Assembly (NCBI RefSeq): GCF_900105945.1
Contig: NZ_FNSO01000004.1
Location: forward strand, 5,642,001 to 5,706,000
Direction: 5' to 3'
DNA from: Amycolatopsis tolypomycina
GTDB lineage: Bacteria > Actinomycetota > Actinomycetes > Mycobacteriales > Pseudonocardiaceae
Length of the DNA stretch: 64,000 bases
How positions within the stretch are numbered: the first letter of the stretch is position 1; every line of letters starts with the position of its first letter. Shown here piece by piece: positions 34,420 through 43,424 of this stretch. Position numbers and translations under genes: made by a program. A model generated the notes under the pieces. That model worked only from the letters and a program-made list of their open reading frames with translations, made no database searches and had not been told where the DNA came from.

Positions 34420-35604
34420 TCAACAGACCTCAGGCGCGGCGTGCACGTCATCGGTCGCCGGGTCCGGGGCCCGGTCGTCCGGATCGGCAGGATGAGCGGT
34501 TCCCGCAGGCGAGTCGCTCTCCGGCCGGGTGGTCAGGCTGCGCACGCCCGAGCTGAAGACGGCGAGCAGCGGGACGGCCAGCAGGGCGCCGACGATCCCG
34601 GCGGTGACGAGCCCGACGGCGAGGGCGAGAACGACGGCCAAGGGGTGCAGCCGGACGGCCCGCCCGAGCAGCAGTGGTTGCAGGACATGGCTTTCCACCT
34701 GCATCACACCGACGACGACGGCGAGCACGATGACGGCCGTCCAGACGCCGTTGGCCACCAGGGCCACGAGGACGGCGATCCCGCCGGCGAGCACCGAGCC
34801 GATGACGGGGATGAACGCGCCGAGGAAGACGAGCGTGCTCAGCGGAGCCGCCAAGGGGACCCCGAGGATCACCAGGCCGAGGCCGATGCCGGCGGCGTCG
34901 ACGAACGCGACGGCGGCTGTCCCGCGGACGTAGTGGGCCAGGGTGGTGAACCCGCTGCGCCCGGCGATGTCGACGCGCTCGCGCAGCCGGGTGGGTACGC
35001 CCCGGATGAGGAACGCCCAGATCGGGTTTCCCTGGGCGAGGAAGAAAATCAGGCAGAACACCGTGAGCAGGGCTTCGGCGAGCAGTTCCCCGACGGTGAC
35101 CGCGGTGGTGAGGGCGCCCGAGGCGATCACGGACTTGTTCCGGCCGAGCATGGCGGTCAGATTGCCGAGCGCTTGGTCGAGCTGGCCCTGGCTGAGGTGC
35201 AGGGGGCCGGCGCGCAGCCAGGTGTGCAGGTCGGTCAGGCTCACGGTGACCTGGTCGATCAGCGCGGGCATGCCCACGGTGACGGTGATGACGACGAACG
35301 TCACGACCCCGCCGGCCAGCGCGATGCCCACGATCAGCACGATCGCGGTGGCCAGTGCGCGCGGGACCTTCCTGGCCGCGAGCCAGGTGACGGCGGGCGA
35401 GAACAGCCCGGCGAGCAGCAGCGCCACCGCGACCGGGACGACCACCGAGGCCAGCCGGGTGGCCACGAAGCCGAGGACGGTCAGGGCCGCCGCCACGACC
35501 AGCAGGCGCCACGAGACCGCGGCCGCGACGCGGAGCCCGTACGGCACCGGAGAGGCCCCGGGGCCGCTCTGCGGATCAGCGCGTGGTGCTGAGGGGGAAT
35601 TCAT
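34420..35604 (-). CDS. AI-2E family transporter (UPF0118 type permease)
   Basis: 394 residues with about eight membrane helices (for example WRLLVVAAALTVLGFVATRL, VALLLAGLFSPAVTWLAA, VLIVGIALAGGVVTFVVI). The conserved loop between helices 3 and 4 (amphipathic, about 130-230) precedes GLVILGVPLAAPLSTLVFLG, AFIPVIGSVLAGG and PLLLGRAVRLHPLAVVLALA. The VGxxxHPLxVLxxL-like segment is diagnostic. Family members export AI-2 or act as Na+/H+ antiporters; the substrate here is unknown. Confidence 0.9.
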   Translation of the reverse strand: MNSPSAPRADPQSGPGASPVPYGLRVAAAVSWRLLVVAAALTVLGFVATRLASVVVPVAVALLLAGLFSPAVTWLAARKVPRALATAIVLIVGIALAGGVVTFVVITVTVGMPALIDQVTVSLTDLHTWLRAGPLHLSQGQLDQALGNLTAMLGRNKSVIASGALTTAVTVGELLAEALLTVFCLIFFLAQGNPIWAFLIRGVPTRLRERVDIAGRSGFTTLAHYVRGTAAVAFVDAAGIGLGLVILGVPLAAPLSTLVFLGAFIPVIGSVLAGGIAVLVALVANGVWTAVIVLAVVVGVMQVESHVLQPLLLGRAVRLHPLAVVLALAVGLVTAGIVGALLAVPLLAVFSSGVRSLTTRPESDSPAGTAHPADPDDRAPDPATDDVHAAPEVC

Positions 35605-35739
35605 GAAGAACCTGCTCCTGGCGATGACCGGGCACGAGACCGGTCGGGGTGAGAGCGGGGTCTGGGCGCTGTTTCCCGAGCATACCGCCGGCTGGATGCC
35701 CCCGCGGGCCGGTGAAGAACCACGGGAGCCGGACCGCGG

Positions 35740-36165
35740 TCAGCCGTTCGGGGCGTCGCCGAGGTAGGGCCGCAGCCGCTCGGCCAGCACCCGGCGGGAC
35801 ACGTCGGCGGCCGGTCCGGCCGACGCCTGGCCGGGGGGACGGCCGGCGGCGGTGTCGGCGACGAACCGGGCCACCGCGTCCGGGGCGGGGACGAGGTCGT
35901 CGCCGTGGTGCGCGAGGACGACCGCGGCCGCGCCGGGGTCGGTCTCCACCGCGAGGGACCACCCCCGGCGTTCGTTCCAGACCAGCATGACGTCGTGGCC
36001 GGGCCGGCCGGGCCACCGCCGCGGCAGCCCGAGGTAGGCCGTGGCGGTGTCGCTGATCTCCACCGTGGTGCCTTCGGCCGGGACACCGACCGCGGCCGCC
36101 ACCGCCCGCACGTACTCGCCGAGGGCGCGCTCGAGCGTTCGGGCGTCGGGTTCGGGGTGTTCCAT
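35740..36165 (-). CDS. DUF6292-like hypothetical protein
   Basis: About 141 residues from the ATG at 36165. It starts MEHPEPDARTLERALGEYVR, has a beta-sheet core (AYLGLPRRWPGRPGHDVMLV, WNERRGWSLAVETDPGAAAV) and ends in helices. The layout fits the actinobacterial DUF6292 family of unknown function; the assignment is from memory of the pattern. It is divergent from the delta-9 desaturase gene. Confidence 0.65.
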   Translation of the reverse strand: MEHPEPDARTLERALGEYVRAVAAAVGVPAEGTTVEISDTATAYLGLPRRWPGRPGHDVMLVWNERRGWSLAVETDPGAAAVVLAHHGDDLVPAPDAVARFVADTAAGRPPGQASAGPAADVSRRVLAERLRPYLGDAPNG

Positions 36166-36227
36166 GACCGCCACGCTAGAGGGCCGCCGACCGGCGTGCC
36201 GGATGGGCCCGGGCCGGTCGGCATTCG

Positions 36228-36245
36228 AAGGGCCAACCGTACGGG
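36228..36245. promoter_or_regulatory. DosR/DevR-box-like site between DUF6292-like gene and desaturase
   Basis: AAGGGCC-AACC-GTACGGG. It agrees with AGGGCC-N4-GT at the core. A second partial half (GGGCCGGTCGGCATT, 36211-36225) lies next to it. Confidence 0.35.
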
Positions 36246-36429
36246 AACCATTCCGGCGGGTCGTTCGTTGTGACTATTGGTTGCTCTCGCTCACGTAGCG
36301 GGCCTCAGCGGTGAGGACGTCCCGGCAACCTCCACCATCTCCCGGTTTCAGGCCGCCGTCAGCGGGCTACCCGGAACTTGATCGCCCCAGACCCTGGCGA
36401 ACAGGTACGTCAAGGAAAGAGCGATCGAC

Positions 36430-37443
36430 ATGACACAAACGCTGCAACGGCCACCCAACACCGCGGAGCCGATGCTCGCGGGCGAAAAGTCCCGCACCGA
36501 AACCTTTCTGGTCAAGCTGTTCGCGGTCGTGCCGCTGCTGGCGCTGGCCGCCGCGGTGCCGTTCGCGTGGGGCTGGGGCCTCGGCTGGACCGACGTCGCC
36601 CTGGCCATCGGGTTTTACTTCCTGACCGGCCTGGGAGTCACCATCGGCTTCCACCGCTACTTCACCCACGGCGCCTTCAAGGCGAACCGCGGCCTGCGGA
36701 TCGCCCTCGCCGCCACCGGCAGCATGGCCATGCAGGGCCCGGTGATCGGCTGGGTCGCCGACCACCGCCGCCACCACGCCTTCGCCGACCGCGAGGGTGA
36801 TCCGCATTCCCCGTGGCGTTACGGCACTTCGGCCGCCGCGCTCGCGAAGGGTTTCTGGCACGCTCACATGGGCTGGCTGTTCGACCGGGAGAAGACCAAC
36901 GCGCAGCGGTTCGCCCCCGACCTGCTCGCCGACGGCGACATCGCCCGGATCGACCGCTGGTTCCCCGCGCTCACCGTCGTCACCCTGCTGGCCCCGGCCG
37001 TGATCGGCGGGCTGGTGACGATGTCCTGGTGGGGCGCGCTGACCGCGTTCTTCTGGGCGAGCCTCGTCCGGGTGGCCGTGCTGCACCACGTCACCTGGTC
37101 GGTGAACTCCCTGTGCCACCTGATCGGCGACCGGCCCTACGCCGCCCGCGACAAGTCCGCGAACTTCTGGCCGCTGGCCATCGCCTCCATGGGCGAGTCG
37201 TGGCACAACTCCCACCACGCCGACCCCACCGGCGCCCGCCACGGCGTCCGCCGCGGCCAGCTCGACATGTCCGCGCGCCTGATCTGGCTCTTCGAAAAGG
37301 TCGGCTGGGCCACCGACGTCCGCTGGCCCAAGCCGGAACGCCTGGCTCGCAAGCTCAACCCCGGCTACACCGCGGCGCCCCGCGGGTTCGGCAAGGCGGA
37401 ACGCGGCCTGCTCACCGAGACCCCGGACCGGAGCCGGTCGTGA
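36430..37443 (+). CDS. Acyl-CoA/stearoyl delta-9-type desaturase
   Basis: 337 residues with the three His boxes HRYFTH (75-80), HRRHH (112-116) and HNSHH (about 258-262), the arrangement of delta-9 acyl-CoA desaturases. Four or more membrane helices flank them (LFAVVPLLALAAAVPFAW, VALAIGFYFLTGLGVTIGFH). It inserts a cis double bond at C9 and adjusts membrane fluidity. Its stop overlaps the GTG of the following DUF5994 gene (GTGA), so they are cotranscribed. Confidence 0.93.
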   Translation: MTQTLQRPPNTAEPMLAGEKSRTETFLVKLFAVVPLLALAAAVPFAWGWGLGWTDVALAIGFYFLTGLGVTIGFHRYFTHGAFKANRGLRIALAATGSMAMQGPVIGWVADHRRHHAFADREGDPHSPWRYGTSAAALAKGFWHAHMGWLFDREKTNAQRFAPDLLADGDIARIDRWFPALTVVTLLAPAVIGGLVTMSWWGALTAFFWASLVRVAVLHHVTWSVNSLCHLIGDRPYAARDKSANFWPLAIASMGESWHNSHHADPTGARHGVRRGQLDMSARLIWLFEKVGWATDVRWPKPERLARKLNPGYTAAPRGFGKAERGLLTETPDRSRS

Positions 37444-37883
37444 CCACCGTTGGTGACGAGGTCCGCCTGCAGCTGAAACCGGCCGCCGGCGGCGGGTACG
37501 TCGACGGCGCGTGGTGGCCGCGGTCCCGCGACGCCCGCGTCGAGTTCCCCGACGTCCTCGCGGCGGTGCGCGACCAGGTGGGCGAGGTCGAGCGGATCAG
37601 CTACCCGCTGGGCGACGGCTGGGAGATCGCCCACCGCAAGCTCGTGGTGGACGGCCGTGTCGTCCGGCTGGAAGGGTTCCACTCGATGCAGGCGCACACC
37701 GTCGCGCTCATCGGCACGCAGCGGCGCCTGATCCTGCTGGTGGTGGCGCCGGATACCGCACGCGACGCCGCCACCGCCACCCTGCGGACGGCTGCTGACC
37801 CGGACACCACGGCCAGTGCGGAGGACATCCTCGCCGGGGCGGGGCATGCCGGCAGCGATCCCGCGCCGTCCTTGACCACGTGA
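37440..37883 (+). CDS. DUF5994-family protein, paralogue 2
   Basis: 147 residues from a GTG coupled to the desaturase stop. It carries the same landmarks as the other two paralogues: GGGYVDGAWWPRSRDARVEF near the N-terminus, ERISYPLGDGWEIAHRKLVV, GFHSMQAHTVALIGTQRRLI and LLVVAPDTARDAA. Coupling with a desaturase suggests a membrane-stress link, which is only contextual. Confidence 0.8.
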   Translation: MTTVGDEVRLQLKPAAGGGYVDGAWWPRSRDARVEFPDVLAAVRDQVGEVERISYPLGDGWEIAHRKLVVDGRVVRLEGFHSMQAHTVALIGTQRRLILLVVAPDTARDAATATLRTAADPDTTASAEDILAGAGHAGSDPAPSLTT

Positions 37884-37966
37884 AGCCATCAGGGCACCCG
37901 GCCGGGTACGCTCGGTGCACGCAGCCGCGGCAGCGGTGCTGATCCGGGCCCGGTGTCCGTGTTGGT

Positions 37967-38764
37967 GTGGCGATCACGAACACCGACCCGGAAGGAACCG
38001 GATGCCGGAACGCGGAGCTCGCCGGTGGTGGGTTCGCGGTGGCTGAGGTCGAGGACCTGCGCGCGAGCGTGCTGGCCGCCCTGGGTGAAGCTGGGCCCGG
38101 CAGCGGGGTCGACGTCGTCGGCCGGGTGTGCCGGGCGTGTGTGCGCCTGTTGCCGGTGGACGGTGCGGCGGTGTCGGTGGTGGCCGGCACCGGGCACCGC
38201 GAGATCGTCTACGCCAGTGACGCGGTGAGCACCGCGCTGGCGGAGCTGCAGTTTTCCCTCGGCGAAGGACCGTGTTTCGAGGCCCAGACCTCGGGCGGGC
38301 CGGTCCTGGTGCCCGATCTGGCCGCCGGACCGCCGCCGGCGTGGCCGATTTTCGCCGCGGAGGCCGCGGCGCAGCCGGTGGCCGCGTTGTTCACGTTCCC
38401 GGTGCAGATCGGGGCGGTCCGGGTGGCGACCCTCGACACCTACCGCTCGACACCGGGCTCGCTCGACGCCACCGAGCTGTCGACGGCGTTGCAGGTCGCC
38501 GACATCGCCGCACTCGCCTTGTCGGGGCTGCGGGACGGCGGCGAGCGCTGGCTCGACGGTGACGGGCGCTGGATGGAGGGCGCGGGGATGCGGTTCCGGG
38601 AGGTGCACCAGGCCACCGGGATGCTGATCGCGCACCTGGACCTGCCCGCCTCGGCCGCGCTGGCCCGGCTGCGGGCCTACGCGTTCGGCCACGGGCGTTC
38701 CCTGCGGGACGTCGCGGCCGACATCGTCGCCGGGCGGCTGCGATTGGACGAGGAGTTCCGGTGA
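37967..38764 (+). CDS. GAF-ANTAR regulator 1
   Basis: 265 residues from a GTG. The GAF domain (about 30-180) includes DGAAVSVVAGTGHREIVYAS and LGEGPCFEAQTSGGPVLVPD. The C-terminal ANTAR RNA-binding domain (about 200-262) has MRFREVHQATGMLIAHLDLP with ASAALARLRAYAFGHGRSL and VAADIVAGRL. ANTAR proteins bind paired hexaloop RNA hairpins and prevent transcription termination. A DosR-box-like GGGCC-CGGT-GTCC (37946-37958) lies just upstream of the start. Confidence 0.9.
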   Translation: MAITNTDPEGTGCRNAELAGGGFAVAEVEDLRASVLAALGEAGPGSGVDVVGRVCRACVRLLPVDGAAVSVVAGTGHREIVYASDAVSTALAELQFSLGEGPCFEAQTSGGPVLVPDLAAGPPPAWPIFAAEAAAQPVAALFTFPVQIGAVRVATLDTYRSTPGSLDATELSTALQVADIAALALSGLRDGGERWLDGDGRWMEGAGMRFREVHQATGMLIAHLDLPASAALARLRAYAFGHGRSLRDVAADIVAGRLRLDEEFR

Positions 38765-38797
38765 GGATCACCATGAAGGCAGCTGACGATTCAGGAG

Positions 38798-39553
38798 ATG
38801 GTGGGCATGCCCGACCGTGAACGACAGGTGACGCGCGCGTTCGTCGCACTCGCTGACACGCTGGTCGACGACTACGACGTCGCGGACCTGCTGCACACCC
38901 TGGTGGTGCAGTGCGTGGAGCTGCTCGACGTCGCGGCGGCCGGGCTGACCCTGGCCGACGAGCGGGGCGGGCTGCAGGTGCTGGCGTCGTCCACCGAACA
39001 GGCACGGCTGCTGGAGCTGTTCCAGCTCGACATCGACGAGGGCCCGTGCGTCGAGTGCTTCACCACCAGCACACCGGTCCTGGTGGCCGACATCGCCGCA
39101 CAGGCGGCACGGTGGCCGCGGTTCGCGGCCGAGGCGGCCAGGGACGGGTTCGCGTCGGTGCACGCCGTGCCGCTGCGGCTGCGCCGGCAGACGATCGGCG
39201 CGCTGAACCTCTTCGGGCACTCCCCGGGTGAGCTGTCGGCGGACGACGTGGCACTGGCCCAGGGGCTGGCCGACACCGCGACCATCGGCATCCTCCACGA
39301 ACGAGCCTTCCGCCAGGGCGAGCTCCTCTCCGAGCAGCTGCAGACCGCGTTGAACAGCCGGGTGATCATCGAGCAGGCCAAGGGCGTGCTCGCCGTCAGC
39401 GGGCAGCTGAGCATGGACGCGGCGTTCACGGCCTTGCGCGGCTATGCCCGGCGGAACAACCGCCGGCTCAGCGACGTGGCCCGTGCCCTGGCCGACCGCA
39501 CCCTCGCGCCCGCGGTCGTGCTGACGCCGTCGACGGTGCGCCACCCACGCTGA
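38798..39553 (+). CDS. GAF-ANTAR regulator 2
   Basis: 251 residues, 33 bp after the first GAF-ANTAR gene, so likely cotranscribed. The GAF segment is AAAGLTLADERGGLQVLASS with LDIDEGPCVECFTTSTPVLV. The ANTAR segment is LQTALNSRVIIEQAKGVLAV with MDAAFTALRGYARRNNRRLS. It is more typical than its neighbour in the ANTAR core (IEQAKGVL). Targets are unknown. Confidence 0.92.
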   Translation: MVGMPDRERQVTRAFVALADTLVDDYDVADLLHTLVVQCVELLDVAAAGLTLADERGGLQVLASSTEQARLLELFQLDIDEGPCVECFTTSTPVLVADIAAQAARWPRFAAEAARDGFASVHAVPLRLRRQTIGALNLFGHSPGELSADDVALAQGLADTATIGILHERAFRQGELLSEQLQTALNSRVIIEQAKGVLAVSGQLSMDAAFTALRGYARRNNRRLSDVARALADRTLAPAVVLTPSTVRHPR

Positions 39554-39601
39554 GAAGTCCTTTGTGGACTGTCGAGCAAAGGTGCCGAACGGTCCGCTGG
39601 T

Positions 39602-39619
39602 GGTGACCAACGGCCCTCC
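39602..39619. promoter_or_regulatory. DosR/DevR-box-like site before the phosphoribosyltransferase
   Basis: On the minus strand GAGGGCC-GTTG-GTCACC, nearly the same as the second site at 30574-30591. An inverted repeat AGTCC-N5-GGACT (39556-39570) lies 32 bp upstream. Confidence 0.45.
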
Positions 39620-39685
39620 CGCCCGCGGTCACGGTGCGGTCATGCTGGCAGACGGCCAACCGGCTTCCGATGGCAGGAGTGCCCC

Positions 39686-40342
39686 ATGCGGTTCCGTGAT
39701 CGCCGGGAGGCGGGCGAACGACTGGCCCTCCGCCTGCGCCCGCTGCGCGGCGACCGGGCAGTGGTCCTCGGCCTGTCCGAGGGCGGGCTCGTGGTCGCCG
39801 CCGAGATCGCCGACGTCCTCGGGGCGCCGCTGGACATCCTGCTCACCGCCCGGATCGAGGCCGCCGGGCCGCCACCGGTGCTGCTCGGTGCCGTCGGGGA
39901 GGGCGGCCTGGTCGTCTGGGACCACGGCGCCATCCGCCGGTTCGACATCTCGGCGGACGAGCTCACCCGGCTCGCCGATCAGGCGCGGGGCAGTCTGGCC
40001 AGGCAGGTCGCCGTCTACCGGCGCGACGTCGCGCCGGTGCCGATCGCGGGCCGGACGGTGGTACTCGCCGACGACGGCGCCGCCACCGGCACGACCGCGC
40101 ACACGGCGATCCGCGTCCTGCGCGCCCGCCAGGTGCGCCGGATCGTGCTGGCCGTCCCGGTCGCGCAGGCACCGGTTCTCGACCGGCTCGCCCGAGAGGT
40201 CGACCAGTTCGTCTGCCTGCACCCGCTGCCCTGGCTGCACGCGGTCCGCAACAGCTACCGGAAGTTCCCGGCGGTCGCCGACACCGACGCGCTCGAACTG
40301 CTGCACCGCGAACCCCGCCTGCCGACCGAGGTCCCGCGGTGA
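39686..40342 (+). CDS. Phosphoribosyltransferase-domain protein
   Basis: 218 residues, ATG with AGGAG 6 bp upstream. It starts MRFRDRREAGERLALRLRPL and has the PRPP-binding loop VVLADDGAATGTTAHTAIRV (the DDG-x-ATG-TT form). The N-terminal VVLGLSEGGLVVAAEIADVL and the LHPLPWLHAVRNSYRKFPAV tail match the actinobacterial PRTase-like proteins of DosR-type regulons. The acceptor base, if any, is unknown. Confidence 0.88.
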   Translation: MRFRDRREAGERLALRLRPLRGDRAVVLGLSEGGLVVAAEIADVLGAPLDILLTARIEAAGPPPVLLGAVGEGGLVVWDHGAIRRFDISADELTRLADQARGSLARQVAVYRRDVAPVPIAGRTVVLADDGAATGTTAHTAIRVLRARQVRRIVLAVPVAQAPVLDRLAREVDQFVCLHPLPWLHAVRNSYRKFPAVADTDALELLHREPRLPTEVPR

Positions 40343-40518
40343 CGTCCATAGTGGACTGACAGGTGGCCGGCGGCAGGCTCGGCGGGGTCGCCGCGACCGG
40401 GGCGGTGATCGCGCCGGGAACGACGGCGGGCCTGCACCCCGGACGGGATCCGGGTACACCTGCACGCCCGCCTCGACGCCCCGCCGCCCGGATCCGGCGG
40501 CGAAGCGACGGAGGACGG

Positions 40519-41055
40519 CTACGCGCCGGCAGGTCCCGCTTGGGCGGGGAGCCGGCCGCCTTCGACCTCCCAGCGCTGCACCGCTGTGCCCTCGTCAAGG
40601 GCGGCGAGCAGCGTGTCGACGGTGTCGTCATTGCCCCGGCGCGCCGCGGTCAGCAGCGCGTGGTGCGCGAGGTCCGGATCGGCGTCCGGCGGGATCACCA
40701 GCAGCGTCAGCCGGTGCCGCGGGCCGATCACGGTCAGGGTGGCGGCGTGCGGCGACCGGAAGCCTTCGAGCCGGACGTCGCCGTGCTCGTCGCCGGAACG
40801 CAGCCGGCGCGGGGTGGGTGGCCAGGCCGCGAGGTGGTAGGTGACCCGTTCGATCCGGCCCAGCCGGGCGGTCAGTGCCGGGAGCAGCGACGGCAGTTCG
40901 GCGGTCAGGTCCAGGGAGCGGGGCCACCAGGCGCCGTCGACCCAGCCGGTGGTGGGTGCTTCCGGCTTCAGCCGCAGCCGCGGCGCGTGCTGGCGGAGTT
41001 CTTCGGCCACTTGCGCGAAGCGCATGGCGTGGGTGGTGTGCGGGACCGACTTCAT
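40519..41055 (-). CDS. DUF5994-family protein, paralogue 3
   Basis: 178 residues from the ATG at 41055 with a GGGAG sequence upstream. It has TGWVDGAWWPRSLDLTAELP, RVTYHLAAWPPTPRRL, GFRSPHAATLTVIGPRHRLT and LLVIPPDADPDLA. It is the longest of the three paralogues because of N- and C-terminal extensions. Its 95-nt leader is conserved at a second locus (47831-47922), unlike those of the other two paralogues. Confidence 0.82.
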   Translation of the reverse strand: MKSVPHTTHAMRFAQVAEELRQHAPRLRLKPEAPTTGWVDGAWWPRSLDLTAELPSLLPALTARLGRIERVTYHLAAWPPTPRRLRSGDEHGDVRLEGFRSPHAATLTVIGPRHRLTLLVIPPDADPDLAHHALLTAARRGNDDTVDTLLAALDEGTAVQRWEVEGGRLPAQAGPAGA

Positions 41056-41150
41056 GCCGGTGCTCCCGTCCCCGGCCGGAGGACACCGGCCGGACTTGAG
41101 GCCGAGAACGACGCGGGCTCGATCGCCAGCGTACGAAATGCTCTCGGACA
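41056..41150 (-). repeat. Conserved leader sequence, copy 1 (upstream of DUF5994 paralogue 3)
   Basis: On the minus strand this leader begins CCGAGAGCATTTCG and ends GGGGACGGGAGCACCGGC before the ATG. The plus-strand leader at 47831-47922 begins CCGAGAGCATTTCG and ends GGGGACGGGAGCACCGAC, also directly before an ATG. The intervening bases are about 70% alike. Conservation outside a recognised gene suggests a promoter plus 5'-UTR control element. Confidence 0.6.
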
Positions 41151-41159
41151 ATGTCCATT

Positions 41160-41681
41160 CTACTCCGGGGAAGGGGCGTTTCGTTCCGCGGCAGCGGGCT
41201 GTTCGCGCTGCAGTCCCGGCCGGAACGGAATGCCCAGCGCCGCGAAAACGCCGAGCATTTTCGCGTTCTCCGCGCCGGTGTCGGCGACGAGCATCCGCAC
41301 GCCTTCGTGTTCGGCCGAGACGACGAGCTGTTCGAGCAGCAGGGCCGCCACGCCGAGGGCCGGGCCGTGGCCGTCGACCACCAGCGCGACCGCCGCTTCG
41401 GCCGGGTCGGCCAGGATGTCGTAGCGGGCGACACCGGCCAGCCGGGAGTGCACGAAGCAGCCCACAGCGGTGTGCCCGACGCCGGAGCTGTGGGACAGCT
41501 GCGTCGAGAGCTCGGCCAGCCCGGCCACGCCGAGACCGAAGAACCGCACGTGCCGATCGCGCCCGGAAAGCCGGGCCCGCAGCGCGAGGACCGCGGCGGC
41601 ATCCCCGGCTTCCAGCTTGCGCACCCAGGCGGCTTCGCCGTCCGGGAGCAGGACTCGTACCGGCGGGGTGGCGGTGGTCAT
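41160..41681 (-). CDS. GNAT-family acetyltransferase-like protein
   Basis: 173 residues. The N-terminal VRVLLPDGEAAWVRKLEAGD and LSGRDRHVRFFGLGVAGLAE resemble the GNAT modules found in actinobacterial USP/GNAT stress proteins. A central strand VGCFVHSRLAGVARYDIL and helix ALGVAALLLEQLVVSAEHEG match motif A, although the usual Q/RxxGxG/A acetyl-CoA loop is reduced to GHGPALGVA. It may acetylate a protein or a small molecule. Confidence 0.78.
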   Translation of the reverse strand: MTTATPPVRVLLPDGEAAWVRKLEAGDAAAVLALRARLSGRDRHVRFFGLGVAGLAELSTQLSHSSGVGHTAVGCFVHSRLAGVARYDILADPAEAAVALVVDGHGPALGVAALLLEQLVVSAEHEGVRMLVADTGAENAKMLGVFAALGIPFRPGLQREQPAAAERNAPSPE

Positions 41682-41774
41682 GATGTCTCCTCACGGATCC
41701 GGTGCGCGACCCGGGTCCACAGTGCTCTGTCCTTTTCGCACAGAACACTGCGGAGTCCCGGGGGCCGGCGGCGG

Positions 41775-42623
41775 TCAGCGCTCGTCGGCCCTGGTGCCGT
41801 TCACGGCCGCGGGCGGCGGCACGATCGCGGCGGTGGCGGCCGGTTTCGGCTGGGCCGCGGCGGCGCTCTCGCGGGCCAGGAACGAGCCGAGTTCGCCGAT
41901 GGTGCTCATCAGCGGGGCGGGGAACACGACGGTGGTGTTCTTGTCCACGCCGATCTCCACCAGGCTCTGCAGATTGCGCAGCTGCAGCGCGAGCGGGTGC
42001 GCCATCATCGTGTCCGACGCGTCGCCCAGCGCGGCGGCGGCGAGGGATTCGCCTTCGGCACTGATGATCTTGGCGCGCTTTTCGCGTTCCGCTTCGGCCT
42101 GCCGGGCCATCGCCCGTTTCATCGTGTCGGGCAGCTGGATGTCCTTCAGTTCCACCAAAGTCACTTCCACGCCCCAGTCGAGCGTGGTGACGTCCAGGAT
42201 CCGGCGGATGTCGACGTTGATGCTGTCGGTCTCCGACAGCGTCTCGTCCAGCGTGTGCTGCCCGACGACCTTCCGCAGCGTCGTCTGGGCGATCTGGTCG
42301 ATCGCGGCGTAGACGTTCTCGATCGCGACGACCGACTTCACCGCGTCCCGCACCCGGAAGTAGGCGACCGCGGACACGTCCACGCTCACGTTGTCACGGG
42401 TGATGATGCCCTGGGACTGGATCGGCATCGTGATGATCCGCAACGGCACCCGGCGCAGGACGTCGACGACCGGGATGATCAGCCGCAACCCCGGCTCGCG
42501 CACGCCCACCACCCGGCCGAGCCGGAACAGGACCCCCTGTTCGTACTGCTTGACGATCCGCACCGCGGACGCCAGGAGAAGCAGCAACGCGGCGGCGATG
42601 ACGATGATCACGAAAACGTTCAT
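41775..42623 (-). CDS. SPFH/Band-7 (stomatin-like) membrane protein
   Basis: 282 residues. One N-terminal membrane anchor ([20 protein letters not shown]) is followed by the SPFH core ([53 protein letters not shown]). A coiled helix with [20 protein letters not shown] closes the domain, and the tail is disordered ([13 protein letters not shown]). Such proteins oligomerise into membrane microdomain scaffolds. No NfeD partner is adjacent. Confidence 0.92.
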   Translation of the reverse strand: MNVFVIIVIAAALLLLLASAVRIVKQYEQGVLFRLGRVVGVREPGLRLIIPVVDVLRRVPLRIITMPIQSQGIITRDNVSVDVSAVAYFRVRDAVKSVVAIENVYAAIDQIAQTTLRKVVGQHTLDETLSETDSINVDIRRILDVTTLDWGVEVTLVELKDIQLPDTMKRAMARQAEAEREKRAKIISAEGESLAAAALGDASDTMMAHPLALQLRNLQSLVEIGVDKNTTVVFPAPLMSTIGELGSFLARESAAAAQPKPAATAAIVPPPAAVNGTRADER

Positions 42624-42661
42624 GGTGCTCCAGAGGTCGCGGCTCGTGCCGGGGCGGAGGC

Positions 42662-43336
42662 TCAGCCGGTGAGCTGCACCTGGTTGTCGACCGCGGTCAC
42701 GCCGGGGGCGAACCACGCGGTCTGCTCGGCCGACCGGCGTTCGGCCGGGGTGGGGACGGCGCCGGTCAGGGTGACCTGGCCGTCGTCGACGGCGACCTCG
42801 ACGTCTTGGGCGGACCCGGGCGCGTGCCGGGCCAGCGCCGCGAGGATCTGTGCTTTGGTCTCGGCCGCAGTGGCTCCCGGCGCGGGCCGCAGCGTGATCA
42901 GGTTCCGCACGCCGCTGACCCCGGGGAGCGCGGCCACGGCCCGGCGGGCGGCTTCGCGCTCGTGGTTCCAGTCCACTGACCCGCGCAGGGTGATCACCTG
43001 GTCGCGCACGTCGACCTGCACCGAATTCTTCGGCACGAGCACCGTGCGGCGGTCGAACACGGCCATGGCTTCGCGGGCGAGGTCCACGTCGGCCGGAATC
43101 GCGTGGCCGTGCCGGACGAGGATCCGGTCCACGGTCGTGGTCACGCCGTGCACCCGGGTCGCGGCGCGCAGGGCCGCTTCCTTCTCGGGATAGGTGCCGA
43201 CGTGCCCGGCCAGCGTCGCGGCACCGCCATCGACGCTCACGGCGATTGCTTCGGCGTTGACACTGGGAGTCCAGGCGAGTTCGTCGGTGACGGCCGTCTT
43301 GAGGTGGTGGTCGGGCCGGTGCTGGATCTGTGTCAT
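42662..43336 (-). CDS. Triple BON-domain protein
   Basis: 224 residues from the ATG at 43336, directly preceded by GGAGGA. Three BON repeats are visible: [20 protein letters not shown] then [40 protein letters not shown] then [20 protein letters not shown]; and [20 protein letters not shown] then [16 protein letters not shown] domains bind phospholipid surfaces. There is no signal peptide, so it is probably cytoplasmic or membrane-associated. Confidence 0.9.
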   Translation of the reverse strand: MTQIQHRPDHHLKTAVTDELAWTPSVNAEAIAVSVDGGAATLAGHVGTYPEKEAALRAATRVHGVTTTVDRILVRHGHAIPADVDLAREAMAVFDRRTVLVPKNSVQVDVRDQVITLRGSVDWNHEREAARRAVAALPGVSGVRNLITLRPAPGATAAETKAQILAALARHAPGSAQDVEVAVDDGQVTLTGAVPTPAERRSAEQTAWFAPGVTAVDNQVQLTG

Positions 43337-43424
43337 TCCTCCAGCGTGGTCCGCCCGCGCCGCGCGGCCTAGAGTCGCGGGGCCTCTGTTCGGGTGCCGT
43401 TCGGCGTGGCGGGCGTAGCCTGGG

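Noticed and set aside
41151..43193. 680-codon plus-strand frame
   Set aside because: Antisense to the GNAT, SPFH and BON genes, which have clear motifs and start signals.
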